From Acanthochlamys bracteata (lineage: Eukaryota > Streptophyta > Magnoliopsida > Pandanales > Velloziaceae): a stretch of DNA of 64,000 nt. Each line of letters starts with the position of its first letter. Within the stretch, counting starts at the first letter, position 1. This document shows positions 25,695-36,814 of this stretch, one piece after another. The DNA is taken from the NCBI GenBank assembly GCA_019914995.1, contig CM034141.1:2728001-2792000 (forward strand), in the 5' to 3' direction. The notes beneath the pieces are model-generated. The model was not told where the DNA came from, did no database searches, and worked only from the letters and a program-made list of their open reading frames with translations. The position numbers were made by a program, and so were the translations under genes.

Positions 25695-27100
25695 TTAGAA
25701 ATGCCATTAGATTAAGGAGAATAAGTGGATTGTAATCAAATTACTTGTCGAACTTATGTTATCAAATGGTAGGCAATATATTTATACCCTTTGTACAAAC
25801 TTTTTATGTGGATGAAGAATCACACTGCAGCCATGTTCTGTTGTCATAACTGTTTTTCTACACTGCAGGTTCACCGATAGCTGATTAGATGAACACGCTA
25901 TGAGTTCTATGAAGAATTTCACCTGCAGTGGTCTGTCCTTGTATAATCAACAAAGGAATCCAATCTTCACTAAGTTCACTGTGCTCCTACATATCATGCG
26001 TGATCAGAATGTATCACCACTATGGATCTATCAGAGAGCTGTTACTGTTTCTTCCAAATCTTGAGGTGAGTCACTGGATAATCTTCTTGATACTACTTCT
26101 TCTAGGTTTAATGACAAGTTGAGAGAAATTTCCAAGTTATTGAGTAAAATGTAAGACAGATTTTAAAAGATCAATGTCCACTTCCTTTTCTTTGATTGTT
26201 GGAAATATTAACAGCATTGGTGGAGCTCTTTCAGGTGTGACATGCTAGGCTTTGATCTTTCTATATAGTTACTGTTGATGAGTTGGTGTGGTTTTGGTAT
26301 GCAAAGTGTGATTCATGGTGGAGGAATTTTAAACTTGATGTTTATAAGCTGCATCAAGTGATCAGCATCACTTTAACCTCTCTTTGTGATATGTTGTGTG
26401 CTTAGCTTAGGTTGGAAGTGAGTTTCAGTTTTTTCGTTTCAATTGCATTTGAAAATGGAGTTAAGAGTGGAGTTCAGATTTGAAAGTGGAGTTCGTCGTG
26501 GCAGCTGAAACAATGAAGTAGTTTTGAATTTCAAGTTTGGCAGAATAAATGAGTTTGCGGCAATTGAAACACTCTCTTAAACAATGTCTAACAATGATCT
26601 ACAAATTAATTGATTCAACACTAAGATAGGTATGCTACAATTCTTGAACTTTATATAAGTTTATGTACAACATGTATGAGTTTCTTTCATATGTGTACAT
26701 TGCCTTTAAAATTCTTTTCTGTATAAATTATGTATGATTACAGTTTTGTAGTTGCATTTTGCTGAACCAAAGCTAGCTAGATTTGTTCCGGCTTTAGTCT
26801 TAATGGCAGTATTGACATAAAATATGCATAATGAGAGTAGGAATAAGCAAATTATGAAAACCATTAATTCTAAATTTCTCAAGGGCATATTTAGGAGTGC
26901 TATATTTCGATTTTTAAGTTTGACAAAAGCACCAAACAGTAAAAAGCTCGTTTGGCAATGCATGTTTTTTGCTTAAATAAGCTGGATGTTTTACTTAAAA
27001 AAAGGCATCGATTTGATGCTTTTAGAAACAAGAACGGGGCTTTAGTCTTGTGGTTGGAAATTACCCGTTTTGTCCATTATAAGCTCACTTACATAGTCAC
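25695..27100. other. 3' UTR of the DUF971 gene, then intergenic DNA
   Basis: No recognised coding segment. A CTGCAG-bearing direct repeat (tacactgcaggttcacc, cacctgcagtgg) lies around 25860-25930. The sequence near 27060-27130 becomes C/T-rich, as in a plant transcription start. Confidence 0.4.
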
Positions 27101-27601
27101 ATACCTCTTACCCACCCTCTGAGCTCTCTCATCTCTTTCATTTCTTTTGCTTGTACCTGCTTGCGTTTGCCTGCTCTCAGTATTTCCTTCTCCTGTATTT
27201 GCGATTTGTTTTGCCGATGCAAATTTTGTCTTTTTTTTTCTTCCTCCTGCCTCTTCTCTCAATCACTATTGGAATCCTAATCTTTCGGGTTTTTTCTTTT
27301 CAGATACCGACTTGTCCTCCCGACTTTTGTTTCAGTCAATAGAAACTATGAATCACTTCTTTGGCTGTCTTCTTTCTTTCTTCTTCTTTTTTTTTTCTTC
27401 TCATGTATAGATTTGATTCTAAACTTTTCTTTTTGCTGTTTATATGTTTGTTTATTTCCCCCAATTAAGCTGCAAGTTGGTTGATTTGTTTGTTGAAATT
27501 TGAGATTTTCTTGGCTAGATTCGCTGAATAATGCAGAAGGGCCGGTAAAAAATGGAGCCGTAATTTTCTGTTATGCCGTTCTGCAATTGAAGGCTGTCAG
27601 T

Positions 27602-27682
27602 ATGGTTGCAGCTTTAAGAAGATATGGTCGCCCAGTATTGTTTATCTTGTCAGCAACTATCGGCCTGGTGCTTTATGCGTAG
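27602..27682 (+). CDS. Candidate 26-residue membrane peptide with a spliced-looking leader
   Basis: ATG in a strong plant context (A at -3, G at +4) opens MVAALRRYGRPVLFILSATI plus GLVLYA and a stop: a basic start and one hydrophobic stretch. Upstream, 27100-27410 looks like a C/T-rich leader, and a tttcttggctag| acceptor-like site lies near 27521. Three tiny upstream frames (MQKGR, MEP, MPFCN) precede the ATG, which would lower translation. I do not recognise the peptide. A gypsy integrase remnant starts just downstream, so this may also be the broken first exon of a longer gene. Weak call. Confidence 0.22.
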   Translation: MVAALRRYGRPVLFILSATIGLVLYA

Positions 27683-27699
27683 TTGGGGCACGGTGTAGG

Positions 27700-28250
27700 T
27701 GAGCCTTTAAGTCACGTAAGATTATGCCGTGTTCCTGTAATTGCACCTGAACTCCACAGAGCGTATGGATCCTGTTGCGAAGGAAACAAAGGGTGGTGGA
27801 GGTCTTCTGAAGACAGCCTCAAGTGGTGAGGTATTGGTCACCGAATGAAGATGCATGTTGTATCAGAACTCGGCTTAATGGAGCCAAGGCATCTAATGCC
27901 ACTGTTGCTCTCCCATGTAGCACTATAGATACGTCTCGAGATTGCATTAAAAACTTCATTATGCCAATTTGTTTGTAGGTGATAGGTTGTGCTTAAGTGG
28001 ATAAAAGTCTCTTGTAGCGGATGAAGTTCTTGCCAAAATATGCTTAGAAGTACAGAATCCTGATCGAAGATGGTGGAGCTTGGGCAGCTAATGTAGACGA
28101 AAAACTTCCTTAGGGAAAGCCATGGCAACTCGTGAAACAGAATACTGGTGACGAAGGGCGTTAAACTGGACATACTTAAGCGGTCCACGACTACTTGATT
28201 GACATTTGCGACCTTCAGATCCTAGTAACCAATCAATGAAATCTATAGAA
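27700..28250 (-). pseudogene. Ty3/gypsy integrase remnant
   Basis: Minus-strand reading gives a broken integrase core: FIDWLL near 28240, then FWQELHPLQETFIHLSTTYH (from about 28040), LQTNWHNEVFNAI, where family members have STAYHPQTDGQTEVVN, and, past a stop, SPLEAVFRRPPPPFVSF near 27810 in place of the usual TPF.A.YGR.PP. Several stops and frame changes interrupt it, and no LTRs, RT or gag were recognised nearby, so it is a small isolated relic. Confidence 0.65.
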
Positions 28251-28259
28251 ATATTCAAG

Positions 28260-31200
28260 ATGGCTCTGTGGCCTTGAGAGATCTGTATTATTTTAGAGTA
28301 TATGCTGTTCTTGACATGTAAAATTTATTTGCGCATTCTTGAGATGTCTAGATGGTGTTCTGAATGATTTCCACATTCTGGATTTTTATGTCGAGTATCT
28401 TATTGGTGGTAATTGTTTAAGCTTTTCTCTTTGAGTTTATGGAAGAGATTTTGCCAAAATATTTTTAGGAATTCTAGGCACGTGTGGTTGAGGTGATGTT
28501 TATTTAAAGATTATTGGGCTAAATTGAGTTCGGATTTAAGTTGGGCTTAATTTGGATCAATTTCGGTCATAATCTGGCCGATGCCTGACAATAATAGTCA
28601 AGAAGGTTCCTACCTAAGCACTTCTCATCACGAGCATAACCTGCACTCAGATACGCATTTACATTTAAAAGGAAGTTGCAGATTCTACACTATATTGATT
28701 TTCACTAGATCACTCTCTTAGAATGTAAATCAAGATAGGTAAAAAGTGAAAGAGCTCTTACAGTGTCAAATGAAATAGCTCATTTTTTCAATCTTATCTT
28801 CTCTATTTGGTTGATCTCTTTTTATACTCAGCTTCATCTTCAAACTTTATCCCGCTCGAATTCGCTTTCGGTGGGCGTGATTTAAATTGAGTGCACGTCC
28901 TCTCACTATTTAGGTTTCGATCATTGAATGTGATCAATTTAGAATGTAAACACCTTGATTTATCATCATCAGCTGATTTTCTTTTGTTGGAACCCTAATG
29001 TATTTTGACTGATAAGAATAATTAAATATTATAATTTACACGTTTAGGGTGCTAATGAAAGTAGTCAGCTATGGGCTACTTGTCGCCAACTGAAAAATAG
29101 TACTAAAATCAGCTAATCATCATTTGTGCTACTTAAGGTCAATAGAGGAACAGCACTAAAAACAGTTAGAGTTTTATTTTGTTGAATAAGAAACTCAACC
29201 GAGCATTTACACAACAGCTGACGAAATAGCTGTCCGTACAGCTGCTACTTGTCTGATAGAAAGCATACCAAAAGCTGATGAGAAGTGCTATCATGCTCCT
29301 TTCCAAGCAGAATTCAAAGATGATACCGATCACCATGGAGCGTGTTCTTCAGAAGACATATAGAGGGACATACAAACTACACCACTTGAATAAGAAGGAG
29401 ATCAAATGGCTCATCAACTAAGCCTACAGAAATCGACAGAAGTGTTAAAGAAATTCAATTGTATAGTATAACATGAGAATTCTAGCAAGCATTTTCAGAA
29501 AGCTATTTGGACATGCTTACTCATTCGGTTGTCATAAAATTTTGAAATGAAGAAAAGTAACACACGGCTTTCAGATCAAAACAATAGATCCACGAAAACA
29601 CTCCAACACCAAGTTGAGATTAGTTGATTTCTAGAATCATAACGCTCTCGGACATTTTATGGCGCGCGAAAGCTCGCCATAACGAAACGTTACCGGCGCC
29701 ATGCCGCATGGAATACCTCTCAATATGCATCAAATAAATCAGAGATCAAATCATTTCTACAAAATGCATTTAGATATGTCTCTTACACATTTCCACTTGA
29801 ACAATTTCATTCAAGTTTCATCTTCTACAAGTTATTTTGCATATATCATATTAGATCAAGTCCACTATCTTGCTGGAATCAATGTCATACAATAAAAATT
29901 GTAACGTTCAAGGCTGAATAAGACGAACATGAGAGAAGACTTAGTAGGAGCCGAAGATGAAACCCAGTGAGCTGAGGAAGACTTGAAGAAGCATCTGTTG
30001 GACCGCCGGTCACTAGAACAAGTGGAAGTTCAAATAAAAGAGAGATCAAAGCAGAATCAAGAGCAATAATTTCGTTCACCAGAGAAAGCAAAGAAGAGGA
30101 AAGAAGAAGAAGTCTAATTGGAACCACAAAGGTATCATACAATGTTCGATTATCATTATTATAGAAAGAAGACCAATTGAAAAAGGAAATTCTAAATTGT
30201 CTACAATTCAATTCGAAAATTGGTTAAGATCAACAAATTAGTAGATAAAGAAAACAGAGAACAGAAGAAAAGAAACAGTAAAAATATAGAGAAGGCTACA
30301 AAATCTATTTCGGATAACAACGCACTTTTCTTGGAAGTCCCCACCACCCAACCTACCAACCTGACATCTTGGAAAATCAATTTCATGCCTATTCGAGGAG
30401 AATTCAAATGGGAAGAAAATTTTCAGATACAAAGAGAAATATAAAAACAAAATCGCTAGCTGAGAAGAAACAATGAATCAGAAAGAATGATATAGCATTC
30501 GATCTATAGTGAGAAAATTTGAAGTGCTTAACCATATAAGTAAAAGTTAACTGCTCATCCACCGGTTAATAGAGTTTGTTCATTGTTTACGTTTTTTGGT
30601 CCTATCTTTGTTCACTGTTTACTTTTTGTTTGCTAACTAAAATTTCATGTACATGAAGAATGGCAAGAGGAACAGTCAGCACTTCGAAACTGTTTTTATT
30701 CTGTTACAGTGAACTCACAATTCTGTAAAACATCAAACAAACAGTCAGCTTGTATGTGGTGTTTTCTACTGATTAATATAAAGTTTTTTAGTTTGATTAA
30801 CTTACAACTGAAAATTTCCCCTCACCCCTCTTGAGTTGTTCGGGGAGGTGTTCAATATATTTCCTTAAAGACGTCGGCGGCAAGTGGAATGTTGTCGTCG
30901 AGGATTGCATTGACTGCTTCATTTAATTTTTCTTAGCTCTATCCTCGTACTAGGTTTGTGGAGTTAATGGCCTCTGATTCACGTGAATTTAAGACTTTAG
31001 TTTGAAATTTTCTGCCTCCGACAATGACTGGTGGTCTATAGATGGTCTATCATTAATTAAAGTCTATTTAGATTTTGTCTAGCTTGTAACACTGCTTCTA
31101 AATTGTTTTCCTTCAAGAAAATGAATATAGACGGCGAGTGTGATGTTCCATTAATGTACTGAGCAATTTTCTTTGACATGCAATGAAAATTTCTAAGCAA

Positions 31201-32673
31201 ATTTTACTTTCGAATGATCAACTAACAGCATAGCAGAAATTAGATTTGTCAGACTATTTTCTTATAGATTTTTTGTATTATTCTGATCACTCATGCTGTG
31301 ATTCCTATTATTTTGATGATAATGCAGAATAATTATATTCGTGCTTGAAGACTCAGCCTGGAAGATGACCATGAAGGTGTTTTGTAATTTATTTTTCAAC
31401 ATGACTCTTTTGGATTTTGATCTAGATTTTTACATAAGGCATACTTCGTCATGCATAGATGAAATTTATACAAGATCGACTCAAGAATACATGTAAATTG
31501 ATCAAGAAAATTCGCTAAAATGAAGTTGATATGTTGATTGTTGGAGCTTTTTGAACAAACAGAAAGCTGATCAGTCAGCCACTTGTTGACCGAATTTGTG
31601 AGAGTTCAAGGCAACCGCTCGAAGCCATGCCTTTTGGGAACTTGTTAAGGGTCATGCAGACTATATGATCGAGTTGATTGTATCACAATCTACGCTAGAA
31701 ATTAAGCTGAAGACACGTCGGAATGTGATATCTCAATCATCTTTAAAAAAGGAATTTTAGTGGCTAAGTGTTTAGGTTGATAGCTAATTTATAAGAAAAG
31801 CCTAAAACGTGTTTGGACGAGATTTTGGAAGGAATTCAAAGTCTTATTAGGAGGAATTGTTAAATGACTATTTTTACAAATTCACCAAGTTTTCTAAGAA
31901 GAAAGAAAAATCTGATGCTACCTGGAAAGTTGCTAATTAGATTTGAAGCTCTCTCTTCTATCTATTTGATTGAGCTTTCTTGATGCTGTCAAGTTGCATT
32001 TGATCAAACAATGTTGCATGGGGATATTTGCGCAAATTTCCCACTAAAATAAAAGGAAAAAAATATTGCAAAGAAAAATAATTTAACTAAATATGAACTC
32101 TTCTCAAACTGCTAGACTGCTGATTGGATAATCATGTTCCGAGCTTATTTACTCTCACCTTAGACACATCAAGGATGTTGTATGCCAAATTTGAGCAAAT
32201 ATCATGAAGTAATAAAGTCAAGAAAAATCGGAAAAAGTTGCTAAATCACATCACAATAGGAAATACAATTGACCGTTCAAGTAGTACGTAATAAAAAAAG
32301 TAAAACATTGTTATTTTACAATTTTTACAACTTAATTCACTCCCACCCGTTGTTAAGTTGTTTTCTGCGGGATTCTCTACAAGCTTATACTATTTAATGG
32401 TAAATCATAATTATTAACCTTATTATCATCAAATTATCTTTGGAGTTCCAACATACACAAACCGACCGGTGGTTGTCCTAATTAGTAACTTTTTCTCCGG
32501 ACTTCTTTACCATTCAACCGCTAATCCGTTAAGTTTGTTGACTAATTTTCTTTTTACTAGCCTATAAATATTCACAGATTGGTTTTTTTCTAGTCGGTAT
32601 TTTGCTAAATCACTGACCTTATTTTTTATTTTATTTTATTTTTTTTTTTAATAAACTATACATTAAAAATAAA
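28260..32673. other. Intergenic DNA, no gene recognised
   Basis: AT-rich with scattered short open frames without family resemblance. The segment 29885-30450 is purine-rich on the plus strand, giving low-complexity frames on both strands. No terminal repeats were identified. Confidence 0.4.
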
Positions 32674-33029
32674 TTTATATATGGAGATGGATGTGCGCAC
32701 ATCACGCGTCTGCGCACATCGTCAAAGATCCGATGGCTATATTTCGCCCTCTAAAAAAAACGCGATTGAGAAGCTTTACGGAGACATGTTTCAGGGTATA
32801 TTTGTCATTTCATTCTGTTTTTCTCTCTTTCTCTTCTCATTTCTATTCTTCGTTTTCTCGTTGCAGCGAGCGTCTCCCTCCCACCCGCGATCGATTCCAA
32901 CGGCCGGCCGGCCGGCCTTATTTCTCGCCGCAGCTTCGATTTTCCTCCTTCTTTCTCCTTTCTTCCATTCTGTGGAAGAAATTTTGAGTTTCCCGCAGCC
33001 ATTAGATCCAAACGCTTTGATAGAATGCC

Positions 33030-33285
33030 GGAGATTTGATGTGAACAGAATGCCGGAAGATATAGATGCCACAGCTGGCATAGGGCCTATATTTTCTCCA
33101 GGTAGCAATGTCGGACTTGCATTTAACAGTTGGCCAGCGATCACCGGAGAATTCAATTGGTTATCTTCAAGGAACAACGATGAAGAAGAGAGCACTGTTG
33201 CTAGAAAAAAGCTTCGGCTCTCAAAGGAACAATCGGCTTTGTTCAAAGAAAGCTTCAAGGAGCACCACCCTTTCAATCCAGTAAT
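33030..33285 (+). pseudogene. Captured HD-Zip II homeobox fragment, left arm
   Basis: The plus frame reads FDVNRMPEDIDATAGIGPIF, then AFNSWPAITGEFNW, SSRNNDEEES and ARKKLRLSKEQSALFKESFK plus EHHPFNP. ARKKLRLSKEQSA.L.ESFKEH followed by N-P is the start of the HD-Zip II homeodomain. The match stops at an exon-like end: the next bases are GTAATC, a splice-donor-like sequence, suggesting the capture came from genomic DNA and not from mRNA. Helix 3 of the homeodomain and the leucine zipper are absent, so no functional protein is expected. Confidence 0.75.
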
Positions 33286-33337
33286 CATCCATCAAAGAAA
33301 TTTATTTTTAACCCATTTAACTGGAGGTTACTGGATT

Positions 33338-33600
33338 ACTGGATTGAAAGGGTGGTGCTCCTTGAAGCTTTCTTCGAACAAAGCCGATTGTTCCTTTGAG
33401 AGCCGAAGCTTCTTTCTAGCAGCAGCGCTCTCTTCTTCATCGTTGTTCCTTGAAGATGACCAATCGAATTCTCCGGTGATCGCTGGCCAACTGTTAAATG
33501 CAGGTCCGACGTTGCTACCTAGAGAAAATATAGGCCCTATGCCAGCTGTGGCATCTATATCTTCCGGCATTCTGTTCACATCAAATTCCTGGCATTCTAT
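33338..33600 (-). pseudogene. Captured HD-Zip II homeobox fragment, right arm (inverted copy)
   Basis: The minus frame gives the same fragment with fewer changes: GPAFNSWPAITGEFDWSSSR, NNDEEESAAARKKLRLSKEQ, SALFEESFKEHHPFNP, again followed by GTAATC. Differences from the left arm (for example FEES versus FKES, EFDW versus EFNW) show the two arms have diverged since the inversion formed. Confidence 0.75.
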
Positions 33601-33904
33601 CAAAATGTTTGGAGCTAATGGCTGCGGGAAACTCAAAATTTCTTCCACAGAATGGAAGAAAGGAGAAAGAAGGAGGAAGATCGAAACTGCGGCAAAAAAT
33701 AAGGCCAGCCGGTCGGCCGTTGGAATCGATCGCAGGTGGGAGGGAGACGCTCGCTGCAACGAGAAAACGAAGAATGGAAATGAGAAGAGAAAGAGAGAAA
33801 AACAGAATGAATTAACAAATATACCCTGAAACAGTATCTCCGTAAAGCTTCTCAAGATCCGACGGCCAGAGAACGATGTGCGCACATTCTTCACCTTTAT
33901 ATAT

Positions 33905-34784
33905 TGCTAGTTTCAGATAGAATATATTTATTGAGTACTTCATGCGTTTGAGATTGCTTATGAAATAAAATTTTTCTAAAATAAAAGATATTTTTGCCCT
34001 TTTTAAAAACGAGCTCTATTTTTTTTATTTTCAAAAAAATAATAAAAATATACAATAAAAAGATCTCATTACATAGAATTTTTCTATACTTTCTAAATTT
34101 TTAAATAAAATTTTTAAATATTTATAAAATATGTATTGAAAAATATGAAATGGAGAATTGAAAAATTTTGTTGAAGAAAAGTAAAAACAAACGCACCCAA
34201 ATAAAATTTCTCTGAAGGTGGATGTCTTCAGAGACAAGACTCAATGTGTGTATGATTGTTTGACGGATTGCTTTTAGCATTCTCAAACATAACATTCGAA
34301 TAATATCTGGACAATCTCTTTAGGTGACTGGTGGTGATTATGATTTAATGACAATTAAGAAGTATATGATTAAGACCGTTGAGGGACACTGGTTCATTTA
34401 TGAAAGTATAGAAGGTGTGATGTGCTATTGATATATCTATTAGGCATTTATATCCTCAATGGTTTCGTACATTGTTTGCTTCTCATGGTAAAGGGAACAA
34501 ATTTTAGTATTTTACTGTAGAATTGGTTGGCTGTTAAACATTGTGTTCCCTATTAATGTTATGCCTAGTAGACGGATTCTTATGAACCAAGTAACAAACA
34601 GTAAGCTGAATTGTCCTACACCCAACATGAATGGAGGTTTCCATATGAAGTCTGAAGATATTTCCTTCAGGATTTAGGAATTGCATCTTTCGACTTTGTT
34701 TCTAGATGGCAGTCTTTAAATATCATCTCAACATTTTATTTTGGCGCGTGTTGGAAAAAATTAATGATTTCAATGTGGCAGGTA
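33905..34784. repeat. Intergenic DNA with an AT-rich miniature element (about 33960-34205)
   Basis: Bases 33960-34205 carry the block order also seen at 35.8, 51.1 and 51.5 kb: AAATAAAATTTTTCTAAAAT, then GAGCTCTATTTTTTT, AATAATAAAAATATACAATA, then CATAGAATTTTTCTATACTT and AAAAACAAACGC at the right end. The rest shows no gene. Confidence 0.55.
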
Positions 34785-34966
34785 ATGTCAGCATTTGAAA
34801 ATGTTATTAGTGGAAAACTCAAGGTGAAAGGAAAAGCTGTTGATGTTAAAGCTGGTGGTGTGAAAAGAAGAAAAAGCACAAGGATACTTATGGTGAGGCC
34901 CCTAGCAATACAGACAAGCTTCCACCAGGTTCAAAAGTTTACAAGCGTTTTCGTGCTCTATCTTGA
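34785..34966 (+). pseudogene. FAM32A-like pseudogene
   Basis: ATG at 34785 opens MSAFENVISGKLKVKGKAVD followed by VKAGGVKRRK, the conserved start of the small nuclear FAM32A family (M-S-A-Y-E-N-V.. G-K-L-K-L-K-G-K). A one-base deletion in the A/G-rich lysine tract (near 34875) then shifts the frame. The other frame continues HKDTYGEAPSNTDKLPPGSK, VYKRFRALS, stop. The C-terminal half of the family is missing. Absence of introns in the matching part fits either a retrocopy or a single captured exon. Confidence 0.65.
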
Positions 34967-36240
34967 ATTAGATACTCAATTGAACAATTGTTGTACCTAA
35001 ACTTTGTGAATGCTATACATTAAGAACATAATAGTGTGTTTATTTCCAAAACTGTACTATCTCTTCGTGTTATCTTGACCTTTCTAGGAAGAAAAATATT
35101 TTGCTGGATAATTCTTGTGGTTGAGTTATGGCCTTTTTTTGTATATCGTATCTTTCTTAGTCTAATCTAATATTTAAATGTTTGACTGGGATGTCGAAAA
35201 TAAATAATTGATTCTACATACTTTTCATAAGTTGGAAAAAGATGGCTGTCTCAACCAGATTTGCTGATTTAGTTTCTAATCATAGGTTTTACTTTGTAAA
35301 ATCTATTTCATAATATTTCTTATTATAATTCTAATGAAATTTGTGACATATTATTATATTTGTGTTAGCTAACTGTAGTATATATTATTATTCTTATTAT
35401 TATTATTATTATTATTGAAGTAGTGTACTTATAAATATATTTTGAGTATATTTACAACATATATTTGCTAAACATATATTCTCAATTATATAGATTGAAT
35501 TGGTTCAATAATATATGTTTGTAATGATTTTAATAATGATATCTAGTAATTACTAATTAATAATCTAAAAAATAAAATATGTCTCACTTTCATAAATGAA
35601 AGAATACAAAAGTCACATAAAAACTCACTTCTAAATATAACTACAGCAAAACCAAATTCACTTTTATAACTCACTCTCTAAAAGTTCAATTTTCAAAATG
35701 TCATTCTTGAAAAGGTCACTTCCTTAGAAAAAAATAAACCCCTCATAAGTTTTAGAAAATATTTAGAAGTATTTTTGAAAGTATTTTTGTAAAATAAAAA
35801 ATATTTTTATCTAATTTTAAAAAACAAATTTTATTTTTTTATTTTAAGAAATAAAAATAAAATAATAAAAAAATTTAACATAAAAGTTTTTATAATTTTT
35901 AAATTTTTAAATAAATTTTGTAAATAAAAAAATTAAAAAATTACTTTCTTGAAACGCAATGTCAAACAACCCTCAACTACTCCAATATTAATCAGCCACA
36001 CAGCACAAGATGCAAGTGAAGCTACACAGCAAGTAATGGTCACTGCAGCAAGAAAGAATAGTGGCATGACAATTTTGGTTTTCATTTCGGTTACCACTAT
36101 CTAACTTTGAATAAGAGTTTTCTGATATGTTTTCTATTCGTATTATGACCAAAACGTAGTTCATTCACGCAATGATCAAGTTTGTCGCACAACACATTAT
36201 TTTCCTTACAGAAAATGAAGCCATGCATCGAGACATAACA
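34967..36240. repeat. Intergenic DNA with TTA repeat and AT-rich miniature element
   Basis: A (TTA)n run lies at 35383-35416. Bases 35745-35975 resemble the AT-rich miniature element family (TATTTTTGTAAAATAAAAAA, AAAACAAATTTTATTTTTTT, TAATAAAAAAATTTAACATA, ACTTTCTTGAAACGC). No gene seen. Confidence 0.5.
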
Positions 36241-36814
36241 GGTTAATCTCGGATGGTGTAACAATAGCTTGTTCTCTCGAAATGAAAAGCCAAATAAAGC
36301 AGGCAAAAAATATACCTGATTGGAATGAAACCAGAGCGCAAGAAAAAGCAACTAAATATGTTCCTACTGCTAGTAAAATCCTGAAAATTTATTCTATGAT
36401 GTTTTCCAAAATTTGGAAGAAAGAAAAAATTCCCACTAATATCATATACAAGGAAAAGAAATGACCCGAAGTATGTACAGTTTAGTCTTCTAGCGTCACA
36501 AATATTCTCCATACAAATATCCTTAGCTACTCTTTGCGTTAAATGCAAGCAGAGAGAGGAAGATCTTAGTAAAACATATGTAGGAAATCATAAATTATTA
36601 TGCAAAGCTAACAAATTAGGCATCTACAGCCGGTATTTGGCTGTCCATTGTATACCTGCTTATGATCTCACATATACATTTTTCTCATGATTCTGTCTAT
36701 CAATTACAACATTATGCTTGAGAAAAGTCCAACGAAAATTTACCTTCATGAAAGTTCTCCAGTGAAGAAGCATTAAAGACATTGCGTTTTAGAAATACAC
36801 AATGAGAATACTAG

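Larger units (their letters stand above)
32674..33904. mobile_element. Pack-MULE (element 32683-33895) with HD-Zip II gene fragment in both arms; 9-bp target duplication
   Basis: TTTATATAT occurs at 32674-32682 and 33896-33904, a perfect 9-bp duplication characteristic of Mutator-like elements. Ends are GGAGATGGATGTGCGCACAT on the left and, read inward from the right, GGTGAAGAATGTGCGCACAT. The two halves (about 600 bp each) are inverted copies almost to the centre, where a short loop (33287-33330) separates them. Each arm carries the same piece of an HD-Zip class II homeobox gene. No transposase is present, so it would need mobilisation in trans. A single frame (32681-33829, 382 codons) runs through both arms and is an artefact of the palindrome. 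Confidence 0.85.

Noticed and set aside
29885..30450. Overlapping open frames on both strands
   Set aside because: The stretch is purine-rich on one strand, giving low-complexity frames without recognisable motifs.
32681..33829. A 382-codon plus-strand frame
   Set aside because: It runs through both inverted arms of the Pack-MULE, so its second half is the antisense of its first. It is not a designed protein.
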